DNA from: RUG11462 sp036308645 | GTDB lineage: Bacteria; Bacillota; Clostridia; Oscillospirales; Acutalibacteraceae | Direction: 5' to 3' | DNA: 43,130 nt | Assembly: GCA_036308645.1 (NCBI GenBank) | Contig: JAXJVH010000008.1 | Location: 1 to 43,130 of the forward strand | Part shown: one piece after another, positions 33,993-42,385 of the stretch | Numbering within the stretch: position 1 is the first letter of the stretch | Layout of the letters: the number at the start of each line of letters is the position of its first letter | Notes under the pieces: generated by a model | Databases searched by the model: none | What the model saw: the letters and a program-made list of their open reading frames with translations, nothing else | Told to the model about the DNA's origin: nothing | Made by a program: the position numbers and the translations under genes

Positions 33993-34021
33993 TTGACATT
34001 GACAAAGTTTTGTGATATATT
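33993..34021 (+). promoter_or_regulatory. Sigma-A promoter of the fructose PTS operon
   Basis: TTGACA (33993-33998) and TATATT (34016-34021) are separated by 17 bp. A second TTGACA follows immediately after the first but has no suitable -10 spacing. The leader is about 64 nt and carries GAGG before fruR. Confidence 0.82.
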
Positions 34022-34091
34022 ATGAACAGAAAGAGAAAAAGTTTTCTTTCAAAACTAAAAAAATTCGAATTTTTTAAGAGGTTAAATAAAA

Positions 34092-34838
34092 ATGCTGTTT
34101 GAAGAAAGAGCTGAAAAAATTTTATCAGCCGTAGACAGAAAAGGTTCTGCTAGCGTTACCGAACTTGCGCTTGAAATCGGCACGAGCGAATCAACAATAC
34201 GCCGAGATATAGCGGCGCTTGATAAGCAAGGCAAACTCAAAAAAGTTTACGGCGGTGCGGCAAGAACATCAAATCCCGTTTTTACCGACGAGTACGATGT
34301 CCAAACAAAATCGGCAATGAATATTGAGCAAAAGCAAAAAATCGCCGAATACGCCGCTAAAACAATAAACGACGGTGACTTTGTTTTTATTGACGCGGGC
34401 ACTACCACGCTTATGATGATTCCTTATATAAAGGCTTCGGGCGCTGTTTTTGTAACAAACGGTATCGCACACGCAAAGGCACTGATACAGGCAGGCTTTA
34501 AAACCTATATCACAGGCGGTCAGTTAAAATTCACCACCGAAGCGATTATCGGTCATGACGCGGCGGCTTTTATTGAAAAATACAATTTCACAAAAGCGTT
34601 TATGGGAACTAACGGAATTGATACAGAAAGAGGATTTACTACTCCCGATATCGACGAGGCGCTTATAAAAGAAGCGGCGATTAAACATTCCTACATCTCG
34701 TATATTTTGGCTGATTCTTCAAAATTCAAGCAAATTTCTTCGGTTACTTTTGCAAAAATTGAAAATGCTTGTATTATAACCGACAAACCTTGCGACGAAA
34801 GTTTTAACAAACTTACGGTTGTAAAATCAGTTTTGTAA
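34092..34838 (+). CDS. fruR: DeoR-family regulator of the fructose operon
   Basis: This 248-aa DeoR-type regulator has an N-terminal winged HTH with SVTELALEIGTSESTIRRDI and LDKQGKLKKVYGGA at residues 21-57, then the sugar-phosphate-binding domain with DAGTTTLMM, VTNGIAHAKAL, GTNGIDTERGFTTPD and ADSSKF. In Firmicutes such FruR proteins repress fruRKA and respond to fructose-1-phosphate. It is the first gene of the operon and fruK follows after 13 bp, which fits autoregulation. Confidence 0.92.
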   Translation: MLFEERAEKILSAVDRKGSASVTELALEIGTSESTIRRDIAALDKQGKLKKVYGGAARTSNPVFTDEYDVQTKSAMNIEQKQKIAEYAAKTINDGDFVFIDAGTTTLMMIPYIKASGAVFVTNGIAHAKALIQAGFKTYITGGQLKFTTEAIIGHDAAAFIEKYNFTKAFMGTNGIDTERGFTTPDIDEALIKEAAIKHSYISYILADSSKFKQISSVTFAKIENACIITDKPCDESFNKLTVVKSVL

Positions 34839-34851
34839 GGAGGTATGATTT

Positions 34852-35751
34852 ATGGTTTATACGGTTACCTTTAACCCTGCGATAGATTACATTATGCAAA
34901 TAGACGAACTTATAAACGGCAAAACAAACCGTTCTGTTTCCGAGGAAATCTATTTTGGCGGCAAGGGTATCAATGTTTCCTGTGTTTTGGCGCAATTGGA
35001 AGTGCCTACAACAGCGCTCGGATTTGTAGTCGGATTTACAGGTGAAGCGCTCGAAAATGAAGTAAAACGTCAGGGCGTTAAAACCGATTTTATAAGACTT
35101 AAAGACGGCTGCACAAGAATAAACGTTAAACTCAAAGGCGATAAAGAAACCGAGATTAACGCACAAGGTCCTCATATTGACGACGAGGCAATAGAAAAAC
35201 TTTATGAAAAACTTGACAGTTTGGTTTCGGGCGATACTTTGGTTCTTGCCGGAAGCGTTCCGAGTTCTATGCCTGAAGATATTTACGAAAAAATTCTTAA
35301 AAGACTTCAGGGAAAGGGAATCCGATTTGTTGTTGACGCTACAAACGATTTGCTTTTAAACGTACTCAAATACAAACCGTTTTTAATCAAGCCGAATATT
35401 CACGAATTGGAAGAAATAATCGGTAAAGAATTAAAAACCGACGAGCAAATTGCCGCAGCCGCCAAAGAATTGCAGGAAAAAGGCGCTGTAAACGTTCTTG
35501 TATCTTTAGGTAAAGACGGCGCAATGCTTATTGACGAATACGGCGAAATACACAAACAACCTGCGCTCGGCGGAAAACCGATAAATACGGTGGGCGCCGG
35601 AGATTCTATGGTAGCAGGTTTTATAGCAGGTGCAGATAAAAGTTATGCTTACGCTCTGCTTTTAGGCTCGGCGGCAGGCGGTGCAACCGCTTGCAACAAG
35701 GGACTTGCGACAAAACATGACATTGAAGCTTTATTAAAAGCTGAAAAATAA
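34852..35751 (+). CDS. fruK: 1-phosphofructokinase
   Basis: This 299-aa PfkB-family kinase begins VYTVTFNPAIDYIMQI. It has FGGKGINVSCVLAQL (substrate site) and NTVGAGDSMVAGFIAG with the catalytic Asp of the GAGD anion hole. It phosphorylates fructose-1-phosphate, the product of FruA, to fructose-1,6-bisphosphate. An ideal TAAGGAGG precedes the ATG. Flanked by fruR and fruA, its role is clear; a tagatose-6-phosphate kinase is the less likely alternative. Confidence 0.94.
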   Translation: MVYTVTFNPAIDYIMQIDELINGKTNRSVSEEIYFGGKGINVSCVLAQLEVPTTALGFVVGFTGEALENEVKRQGVKTDFIRLKDGCTRINVKLKGDKETEINAQGPHIDDEAIEKLYEKLDSLVSGDTLVLAGSVPSSMPEDIYEKILKRLQGKGIRFVVDATNDLLLNVLKYKPFLIKPNIHELEEIIGKELKTDEQIAAAAKELQEKGAVNVLVSLGKDGAMLIDEYGEIHKQPALGGKPINTVGAGDSMVAGFIAGADKSYAYALLLGSAAGGATACNKGLATKHDIEALLKAEK

Positions 35752-35774
35752 AAAATAAAAAGGAGTATTTATTT

Positions 35775-35813
35775 ATGCGTATTGTAGACTAATTAAACCC
35801 GCAGGCAGTAAGT
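35775..35813 (+). other. Disrupted original start of fruA with in-frame TAA
   Basis: An AAGGAG precedes ATG CGT ATT GTA GAC, then TAA at 35790-35792, then codons for L-N-P-Q-A-V-S that run in frame into the long fruA frame. Read with a Leu at the stop, the start is M-R-I-V-D-L-L-N-P-Q-A-V-S, the usual beginning of fructose EIIA domains. One base change (TTA to TAA) explains it. Confidence 0.85.
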
Positions 35814-37703
35814 TTGAACAGCACTGCAACCGACAAGCAAAATGCTATTGATAAACTTATCGCTCTGCACAAGACAGTCGGAAATATTTCCGATGAAAAA
35901 ACTTTCAAAGAAGAAATATTAAAAAGAGAAGAGCAAGGCTCAACCGCTATCGGCGAAGGAATTGCTATTCCTCACGCAAAAAGCGCAGTTGTTTCTGCTC
36001 CGGGACTTGCGGCAATGGTAGTACCGAACGGCGTTGATTATCAGTCGCTCGACGGCAAGCCTTCAGACATTTTATTTATGATTGCAGCTCCTCTCGACGG
36101 TGATGTTCATCTTGAAGTTCTTTCTCGTCTTATGACATTACTTATGGACGAAACATTAAGAGCTGATTTAAAATCGGCAAAAACAGTTGATGAATTCTTA
36201 AAAGCAATCGACGAGGCAGAAACCGCACGTTTTGATGAGCCAAAAGCCGAAGAAGTAAAACAAGGCTATAGAGTTTTAGCTGTTACCGCTTGCCCTACAG
36301 GCATTGCTCACACATATATGGCAGCTGAGGCACTTGAAAAAGCAGGTAAAGAAATGAATTACCTTTTAAAAGCTGAAACAAACGGCTCAAGCGGCGCTAA
36401 AAACGTACTTACCGCTGAAGAAATTGCAAACTGCGACGGCATTATTATTGCCGCTGACAAATCAGTAGAAATGAGCAGATTTGACGGAAAGCCTGTTCTT
36501 TCTGTTCCTGTTTCGGAGGGCATTCACAAACCGCAAGAACTTATAAACAAAATCAAAAACGGCGAAGTTCCCGTTTATCACCATAAAGGTGAAAAAGCCG
36601 CTGTTGTTTCAGGCGAAAAAGAGAGTTTCGGCAGACAACTTTACAAACATCTTATGAACGGCGTATCTAATATGCTCCCGTTCGTTGTTGCAGGCGGTAT
36701 ATTTATTGCTCTCGCTTTCCTTATTGATACCGCAATGGGCGTTAATCCGCAGGAGGCAGGCGGAAACTTCGGTGTTGTAACACCTGTTGCCGCTTGGCTT
36801 AAAAACGTCGGCGGATACGCTTTCAACTTTATGATTCCGATTCTTGCAGGCTTTATTGCAAAGAGTATCGCCGACCGTCCGGGCTTCTTGGTAGGTGTAG
36901 TAGGCGGATTGCTTGCAACAAACGGCGCAACCTTTATGGATCCCGGCGCAGCCGAAACTGTTCCGTCAGGCTTTTTAGGCGCTTTGCTCGCAGGTTTCGT
37001 AGGCGGCTATTTAATGAAACTTTTAGAAAGACTTTGCGACAAAATGCCGCGTGCGCTTGAAGGAATTAAACCTGTTCTTATTTATCCGCTTGCAGGTCTT
37101 GGTATTGTAGGCGTTATGATGTGTGCGGTTAACCCGATTATGGGCATTATCAACACCGCTATGAACAACGGTCTTACCTGGCTTAACGACAACAATTTAA
37201 GCGTGCTTCTCGGTGCGATTGTTGCAGGTATGATGGCAATTGATATGGGCGGTCCATTCAACAAAGCGGCTTATGTATTCGGCAGCACAGTATGTCTTTC
37301 ATTGGCAACTACCGCAGGATATGAAATTATGGCGGCAGTTATGATCGGCGGTATGGTACCTCCTATCGCAATCGCTCTTTCAACAACATTCTTTAAAAAC
37401 CGCTGGACAGAAGAAGAACGCAAAAACGGCGTTGTAAACTATATTATGGGATTAAGCTTTATCACAGAGGGCGCAATTCCTTACGCTGCTTCTTATCCGC
37501 TTGCAGTTATCCCGTCTTGCGTAGTAGGTTCGGCAGTAGCAGGCGCTTTATCTGTAATCTTTAAATGCACACTTATGGCACCTCACGGCGGTATCTTCGT
37601 ATTCGCAGTAGTAGGCAACTGGATGTGGTATTTACTCTCACTTGCAATCGGTTCGGTAGTTGCTATGTTAATGCTCACATTATTAAAGAAAAAAGCACAA
37701 TAA
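35814..37703 (+). CDS. fruA: Fructose PTS transporter EIIABC, start codon region interrupted
   Basis: The open frame codes 629 aa from a TTG; the ancestral protein would be about 642 aa from the ATG at 35775. The domain order is EIIA (AIGEGIAIPHAKS with the phospho-His, residue 54), EIIB (VLAVTACPTGIAHTYMA with the phospho-Cys160), then a polytopic EIIC from about residue 280 (LPFVVAGGIFIALAFLIDT). It imports and phosphorylates fructose to fructose-1-phosphate. The normal start is cut off by a TAA at codon 6. Synthesis would need reinitiation at a TTG with a poor AGGCAG site, or readthrough. The rest shows no damage, so the change is recent, or it is a sequencing error, or it is tolerated. 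Confidence 0.88.
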   Translation: MNSTATDKQNAIDKLIALHKTVGNISDEKTFKEEILKREEQGSTAIGEGIAIPHAKSAVVSAPGLAAMVVPNGVDYQSLDGKPSDILFMIAAPLDGDVHLEVLSRLMTLLMDETLRADLKSAKTVDEFLKAIDEAETARFDEPKAEEVKQGYRVLAVTACPTGIAHTYMAAEALEKAGKEMNYLLKAETNGSSGAKNVLTAEEIANCDGIIIAADKSVEMSRFDGKPVLSVPVSEGIHKPQELINKIKNGEVPVYHHKGEKAAVVSGEKESFGRQLYKHLMNGVSNMLPFVVAGGIFIALAFLIDTAMGVNPQEAGGNFGVVTPVAAWLKNVGGYAFNFMIPILAGFIAKSIADRPGFLVGVVGGLLATNGATFMDPGAAETVPSGFLGALLAGFVGGYLMKLLERLCDKMPRALEGIKPVLIYPLAGLGIVGVMMCAVNPIMGIINTAMNNGLTWLNDNNLSVLLGAIVAGMMAIDMGGPFNKAAYVFGSTVCLSLATTAGYEIMAAVMIGGMVPPIAIALSTTFFKNRWTEEERKNGVVNYIMGLSFITEGAIPYAASYPLAVIPSCVVGSAVAGALSVIFKCTLMAPHGGIFVFAVVGNWMWYLLSLAIGSVVAMLMLTLLKKKAQ

Positions 37704-37738
37704 TTACAAAATAATAAATTAAACAAGGAGTTTTTAAA

Positions 37739-38002
37739 ATGGTATCAAAAACAGTTACAGTAATTAATGCTCAAGGCTTTCACATGCGCCCTGCAACGGT
37801 ATTTGCAGGAGAAATGGGCAAATTTCAATCAAAAATCACTTTAGAATCAAACGGCAAAACCGTTGACGGAAAAAGCCTTATGAACATCATCGCCGCTTGT
37901 ATCAAATGCGGTTCGGAAGTTAAAATAACCTGCGACGGCGAAGATGAATCTGCAATGCTCCAAAAAGCAGTTGAAATGATTGAATCGGGACTGGGCGAAT
38001 AG
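37739..38002 (+). CDS. ptsH: Phosphocarrier protein HPr
   Basis: This 87-aa HPr-fold protein has INAQGFHMRPAT with His15, Arg17 and Pro18 for phosphotransfer from EI, and GKSLMNIIAACIKCG with Ser46, the site used by HPr kinase in Firmicutes. Having both suggests a role in sugar transport and in carbon catabolite control. Phe14 and Met16 replace the more usual Leu and Ala around the His. GGAG precedes the ATG. Its place inside the fructose operon, next to ptsI, may make this the cell's general HPr or a fructose-specific copy. Confidence 0.93.
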   Translation: MVSKTVTVINAQGFHMRPATVFAGEMGKFQSKITLESNGKTVDGKSLMNIIAACIKCGSEVKITCDGEDESAMLQKAVEMIESGLGE

Positions 38003-38032
38003 TTTACTAATTTAACTCGGAGTTGAAGAAAA

Positions 38033-39724
38033 ATGTTAAAAGGAATAGGCGCTTCAAGCGGAATAGGTATCGGAAAGGCTTTGAAATTTATTGAAAAATC
38101 GGTGGATTTTGAACCGCATACGGTAGCCGATACCAACGCTGAAAAAACTCGGTTTGAAAATGCGGTTTCGGTATTCAAAACGAATACCGAAGCCTTAGCC
38201 GAAAAAATGGATAAAACAGGGGCGGACGGCGAAATTTTAAGAGGTCATATCGCAATGATAAGCGACCCTTATATGATTTCTCAAATAAATGAGCAAATTG
38301 AAAACGGAAACTGTGCGGAAAGCGCATTGAGCGCCGTTTGCGATATGTTTATTACCGTTTTCTCATCTGCCGATGATGAACTTACAAAGCAACGTGCCGC
38401 AGATGTTGAAGACATTAAAAAGAGAATACTTAAAATTTTGTTAGGCATTGAGGATATTAACCTTAAAACGCTGCCTGAAAACACAATATTGATTGTTGAT
38501 GAACTTACCCCATCCATGACGGCAGAAATGGACAAAGAGAACATAAAAGGTATTATTACCGAAAAAGGCGGTAAAACCTCTCATTCGGCTATTATATCAC
38601 GTTCGTTAAAAATTCCTTCGGTATTAAGCGTTAAAGACGCGCTTACGCTTATAGAGGACGGCAAGGATATAATTATCGACGGTGAAAACGGTGAAGTTTA
38701 TACTGATTTTGACGAACATTTAAAACAGAAATTCATTGAAATTCAGCAAACCTATATTCAAAAAGCAAAAACCGAAGAACTGTTCAGAGGAAAACCGACT
38801 GTAACCGCAGACGGCGAGGAGAAAGAACTTTTTGCAAACATAGGCTCTCATAAAGACCTTGAAGCAGTTATTTCCGGTGACGCCGAAGGAATAGGACTTT
38901 TCAGAACCGAGTTTCTGTTTATGGACAGAACGTCTGCGCCGAGTGAAGAAGAACAGTTTGACGCTTACAAAGCGGTTGCAGTAGGTATGAAAGGCAAGGA
39001 AGTAATTATTCGTACGCTTGACGTAGGCGGAGATAAGGAAATTCCTTATTTGGGACTAAAACGAGAAGAAAATCCGTTTTTAGGATTCAGAGCCGTTCGT
39101 TACTGCTTAAAAAACAGCGAAAGTTACAGATTACAACTTCGTGCGATTCTTCGTGCTTCTGCATTCGGTAATTTAAGCATTATGATACCGCTTGTAACCT
39201 GTGTAGACGAACTTTTACAGGTTAAGGAAATGGTAAGCGAGATAATGCACGAGCTTGATGAGCGCAATATAGCATATAAAAAGGATATAAAAATCGGAGT
39301 TATGATTGAAACTCCTGCGGCTTGTATGATTGCCGACCTTTTAGCGCAACACGCCGACTTTTTCAGCATAGGCACTAACGATTTAACAGGCTACATTATG
39401 GCGGCAGACAGAGGAAATTCCGACGTAGAATATCTTTACTCGGTATTTAATCCTGCGGTACTTCGAGCCATAAAGCATATTATATCCTGTGCAAAAGAAA
39501 AAGGTATAAAATGCGGTATGTGCGGCGAGGCTGCGGCAGACGAAAAACTTATTCCTTTGCTTGTTTCATTCGGACTTAATGAGTTCAGCGTAAACCCGAC
39601 GAGCGTTTTATCGGTAAGACGCAAAATTTCACAAATGGAAAAACAAACTTGCGACAAAATCGCAAAAGAGGTTTTTATGAAGCAAACCGCAAATGAAATC
39701 GAAAGTTTTTTAAAAAACTCCTAA
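38033..39724 (+). CDS. ptsI: PTS enzyme I
   Basis: This 563-aa protein begins MLKGIGASSGIGIGKALKF. It has the phospho-His site in EKGGKTSHSAIISRS (His184), the PEP-binding IGLFRTEFLFMDR, VIIRTLDVGGDKE, and IKCGMCGEAAAD with the catalytic Cys. Enzyme I takes phosphate from PEP and passes it to HPr, so the operon carries the whole relay from PEP to fructose. It starts 30 bp after ptsH with GGAG upstream. A hairpin 55 bp after the stop may end the operon. Confidence 0.95.
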   Translation: MLKGIGASSGIGIGKALKFIEKSVDFEPHTVADTNAEKTRFENAVSVFKTNTEALAEKMDKTGADGEILRGHIAMISDPYMISQINEQIENGNCAESALSAVCDMFITVFSSADDELTKQRAADVEDIKKRILKILLGIEDINLKTLPENTILIVDELTPSMTAEMDKENIKGIITEKGGKTSHSAIISRSLKIPSVLSVKDALTLIEDGKDIIIDGENGEVYTDFDEHLKQKFIEIQQTYIQKAKTEELFRGKPTVTADGEEKELFANIGSHKDLEAVISGDAEGIGLFRTEFLFMDRTSAPSEEEQFDAYKAVAVGMKGKEVIIRTLDVGGDKEIPYLGLKREENPFLGFRAVRYCLKNSESYRLQLRAILRASAFGNLSIMIPLVTCVDELLQVKEMVSEIMHELDERNIAYKKDIKIGVMIETPAACMIADLLAQHADFFSIGTNDLTGYIMAADRGNSDVEYLYSVFNPAVLRAIKHIISCAKEKGIKCGMCGEAAADEKLIPLLVSFGLNEFSVNPTSVLSVRRKISQMEKQTCDKIAKEVFMKQTANEIESFLKNS

Positions 39725-39778
39725 AATCTACAAAGTCACTGTAAATGATTTTTTCAAACAATTATATAAACAGTAAAC

Positions 39779-39812
39779 TTAAAGGCTCCCTTTTACGCAA
39801 GGGAGCCTTTAA
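39779..39812 (+). terminator. Strong hairpin after ptsI (possible terminator)
   Basis: TTAAAGGCTCCCTT and AAGGGAGCCTTTAA form a 14-bp perfect stem with a 6-nt loop. There is no T run after it, so it is not a classical intrinsic terminator. It may be part of the repeat block that follows. Confidence 0.5.
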
Positions 39813-39830
39813 ACATATCATCAATAATAT

Positions 39831-40045
39831 TGTAGGGACGAAACAATGCCTTCCCCTCGAGGGGAAGCCGAAGTATTTGTAGGGCGATGGCGTGGCTTTC
39901 GCCGTTTGCATATAATCCGTAATCTTCTCTGTAATCGTAGGGCGGTTTGCCCACAAATCGCCGTTAGTCATTCCGAGCAAAGAGCAGGAATCTTTTTCAG
40001 TTAAAACTCTTCGACTACGAACATTCGTGCTACGCTCAGAATGAC
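39831..40045. repeat. Non-coding repeat block between ptsI and the carD-type gene
   Basis: This is the main content of a 436-bp stretch without genes. It holds three GTAGGG boxes (39831, 39878, 39936 region), a perfect 18-bp palindrome CTTCCCCTCGAGGGGAAG (39850-39867), and an element bounded by near-perfect inverted ends, GTCATTCCGAGC (39967-39978) and GCTCAGAATGAC (40034-40045; 11 of 12 match). The style resembles short interspersed palindromic repeats of gut Firmicutes. Open frames across it look like repeat artefacts. Confidence 0.65.
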
Positions 40046-40160
40046 TTTAGTGACGCTTTTTGGTACAACAAAAAACGGTAGGAGCAAACTACAACACAGC
40101 AACAAGTTTTTGAAATCTTTTTTGATTTTTCAAAATCTTTTTATAACTCTTTTCTTGTTA

Positions 40161-40679
40161 TTAGTTTTCTGTCGGAGTTTCAATTCCGAGTTTTTTGATA
40201 ATAAAAGGAGCCGCTTCCTCTAAATCTAAATTTAACGCATAAGCAAACTCTTCATTGATAATTCTCTCGGCAGATGACAGAACCTTTGAGTCTGACATTC
40301 TGAGTTGTTTTCCTTTGGCGTTTCTTTGCGTTTTAAGGCGGTGAAGTTCACAAATAAGTTGAATCAACTTTGTATGTTCGCCTGATTTTAAAGCCTCATA
40401 AAAAACCTCTTCACGCCGGAGGTTGTCGTTTATCCAAAGTGTATCGGATAAATCTACCGTTTTCATTATTTCCTCGATTTTCTCCGCTGATATAGGCTCT
40501 CTTACGCCTACCTTATTGCAGTCGACAGGGAGAAAAATCGTTGTGTTGGTATTATTGTAAATCGGCTTTAAAACATAATAGTCTTTTTTTATATCTTTCG
40601 TAATAATTTTTGTTACGATGCTATCAACTTTACAAATACCCGAACTTGGGTGCATAACAACCTGACCGATTTCAAACAT
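40161..40679 (-). CDS. CarD-family transcriptional regulator
   Basis: This 172-aa protein has the CarD/CdnL RNA polymerase-interacting domain at the N terminus: MFEIGQVVMHPSSGICKVDS, YYVLKPIYNN and IFLPVDCNKVGVREPIS. A helical C-terminal domain (LICELHRLKTQRNAKGK, VLSSAERIINEEFAYAL) follows. The family binds the polymerase beta subunit and stabilises open promoter complexes. An AGGGGA lies about 12 nt upstream of the ATG. It is monocistronic with its own promoter. Its regulon cannot be inferred. Confidence 0.9.
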   Translation of the reverse strand: MFEIGQVVMHPSSGICKVDSIVTKIITKDIKKDYYVLKPIYNNTNTTIFLPVDCNKVGVREPISAEKIEEIMKTVDLSDTLWINDNLRREEVFYEALKSGEHTKLIQLICELHRLKTQRNAKGKQLRMSDSKVLSSAERIINEEFAYALNLDLEEAAPFIIKKLGIETPTEN

Positions 40680-40723
40680 TTCTTTTCAAATTCCCCTTGT
40701 TTTCTAACTCTTCTTATATATTA

Positions 40724-40753
40724 ATTATACAACATTTTCTAGAAAAATGTAAG
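40724..40753 (-). promoter_or_regulatory. Promoter of the CarD-type gene with a palindrome in the spacer
   Basis: CTTACA (40748-40753) and TATAAT (40724-40729) are separated by 18 bp. Between them lie inverted 7-bp arms, ACATTTT and AAAATGT, centred on CTAG (about 40732-40750). That position would let a repressor block polymerase. Confidence 0.6.
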
Positions 40754-40818
40754 AAAAAATTTTCTTATTTTAAGCAAATTTTTAAAGCACAAACAAATGC
40801 TGTATTATCTGTTTTTTG

Positions 40819-40857
40819 CGAAAAAACCGCAGGACCGAAAACTCAAGTCCTGCGGTT
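40819..40857 (-). terminator. Intrinsic terminator of gdhA
   Basis: On the minus strand AACCGCAGGAC and GTCCTGCGGTT form an 11-bp perfect stem with an 11-nt loop, followed by TTTT, 30 bp after the gdhA stop. Confidence 0.93.
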
Positions 40858-40887
40858 GTAATTTTTTATTATTCTTAAATTATGCGA

Positions 40888-42234
40888 TTATACGATGCCT
40901 TGAGCCATCATAGCGTCTGCAACCTTTAAGAAGCCTGCGATATTAGCACCTGCAACGAGGTTGTCTTTCATACCGTATTTTTCAGCGGCGTCGGCAGAAT
41001 TATGATAAATGTTAACCATAATGTCTTTAAGTTTTGCGTCAACTTCTTCAAATGTCCAAGAGTATCTCATTGAGTTCTGACTCATTTCAAGAGCAGATGT
41101 AGCAACACCGCCTGCGTTAGCGGCTTTAGCCGGTCCGAACATAACGCCGTTTGACTGGAATACTTCAACAGCCTCAGGAGTTGAAGGCATATTTGCACCC
41201 TCTGCAACTGCGATTACGCCGTTTGCAACAAGTGCTTTAGCAGAAGCTTCATCAATCTCGTTCTGTGTAGCACAAGGAAGTGCGATATCACATTTAATTG
41301 TCCAGATACCGCTGCAACCCTCGTGATATTCTGCTTCAGGATGAGTAACAACATACTCTTTAATTCTCTTTCTTTCAACTTCTTTAAGCTGTTTAACGAG
41401 GTCAAGGTCGATACCGTTTTTATCGTAAACATAACCGTTTGAATCAGAAAGTGCAACTACCTTACCGCCGAGTTGAGTAGCCTTCTCTGTAGCGTAAATA
41501 GCAACGTTACCCGAACCTGAAATAACAACTGTTTTATCTTTGAAAGAATTGCCCTTTGCATTAAGCATTTCTTCTGTGAAATAGCAAAGACCGTAACCGG
41601 TAGCCTGTGTACGAGCGAGTGAACCGCCGTAAGTAAGACCTTTACCTGTAAGAACGCCTGTGTATTCGTTGCGAAGTCTTTTATACTGACCGTACATATA
41701 GCCGATTTCTCTGCCGCCTACACCGATATCACCGGCAGGAACGTCTGTATCAGCACCGATATGTTTTGAAAGTTCTGTCATAAAGCTCTGGCAGAAACGC
41801 ATAACCTCTGCGTCTGATTTGCCTTTAGGATCAAAGTCAGAACCGCCCTTACCGCCGCCGATAGGAAGACCTGTAAGTGAGTTTTTGAAAATCTGCTCAA
41901 AGCCTAAGAATTTAATAATACCCTCATATACTGAAGGATGAAAACGCAAACCGCCCTTGTAAGGTCCGATAGCGCTGTTAAACTGAATTCTGAAACCGCG
42001 GTTTACCTGAACCTTGCCGTTATCGTCAGTCCAAGGAACTCTGAATTTAATAATTCTTTCAGGTTCAACCAATCTTTCGATAAGACCTGCTTCTTCAAAT
42101 TCAGGGTGTTTTGCAATTACAGGCTCTAAAGACTCTAAAACTTCTTTAACTGCCTGATGAAATTCCGGCTCTGCCGGATTTCTCTTAATGACGTCTGCCA
42201 TTACTTTTTCAAGATATTTGCTTGTAAAGCTCAT
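40888..42234 (-). CDS. gdhA: NADP-type glutamate dehydrogenase
   Basis: This 448-aa protein is the size of the hexameric family I enzyme. Motifs: NSAIGPYKGGLRFHPSV, TGLPIGGGKGGSDFDPKGKS with the catalytic Lys region at 123-140, and VVISGSGNVAIYA as the nucleotide fold. It interconverts 2-oxoglutarate plus ammonia and glutamate, the main ammonia-assimilating step in many gut Clostridia. I place the start at 42234, with AGGAGG 9 nt upstream; a frame extending 25 codons further has no ribosome site. It is monocistronic, with a consensus promoter, a long leader with a terminator-like hairpin, and its own terminator. Confidence 0.97.
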   Translation of the reverse strand: MSFTSKYLEKVMADVIKRNPAEPEFHQAVKEVLESLEPVIAKHPEFEEAGLIERLVEPERIIKFRVPWTDDNGKVQVNRGFRIQFNSAIGPYKGGLRFHPSVYEGIIKFLGFEQIFKNSLTGLPIGGGKGGSDFDPKGKSDAEVMRFCQSFMTELSKHIGADTDVPAGDIGVGGREIGYMYGQYKRLRNEYTGVLTGKGLTYGGSLARTQATGYGLCYFTEEMLNAKGNSFKDKTVVISGSGNVAIYATEKATQLGGKVVALSDSNGYVYDKNGIDLDLVKQLKEVERKRIKEYVVTHPEAEYHEGCSGIWTIKCDIALPCATQNEIDEASAKALVANGVIAVAEGANMPSTPEAVEVFQSNGVMFGPAKAANAGGVATSALEMSQNSMRYSWTFEEVDAKLKDIMVNIYHNSADAAEKYGMKDNLVAGANIAGFLKVADAMMAQGIV

Positions 42235-42311
42235 TGGGAAAGCCCTCCTAAATAAAAAATAATATGTTTGAAAACAACAAATCAGTCGTTTGCCGATCCG
42301 CCGATCCATTT

Positions 42312-42347
42312 AAAACAAAAAGGCCATTGCAAAATGTGCAATAGCCT
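42312..42347 (-). promoter_or_regulatory. Terminator-like hairpin in the gdhA leader (candidate attenuator)
   Basis: On the minus strand AGGCTATTGCA (42337-42347) and TGCAATGGCCT (42321-42331) form an 11-bp stem with one G-U pair and a 5-nt loop, followed by TTTTGTTTT. It lies about 30-60 nt after the predicted gdhA transcription start, not after a gene. The first 8 nt of the predicted transcript, GTGCAATA (42372-42379), are an exact complement of TATTGCAC (42336-42343) in the 5' arm, so an alternative pairing could open the terminator. Confidence 0.65.
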
Positions 42348-42385
42348 AAAAATATTCTCTTTGAGCATAATTATTGCACTCAAAT

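Noticed and set aside
35775..37703. Use of a genetic code in which TAA is a sense codon
   Set aside because: Many other genes in the window end at TAA at the expected position (for example rel, recJ, mtnN-neighbouring genes and the GH5 gene), so TAA is a normal stop here.
39762..39980. 72-aa open frame on the minus strand between ptsI and the CarD-type gene
   Set aside because: It is made entirely of palindromic repeat sequence, has no ribosome site and no recognisable protein pattern.
42235..42309. N-terminal extension of glutamate dehydrogenase (25 extra codons)
   Set aside because: No ribosome site precedes the upstream ATG, while AGGAGG is ideally placed before 42234 and the family starts there.
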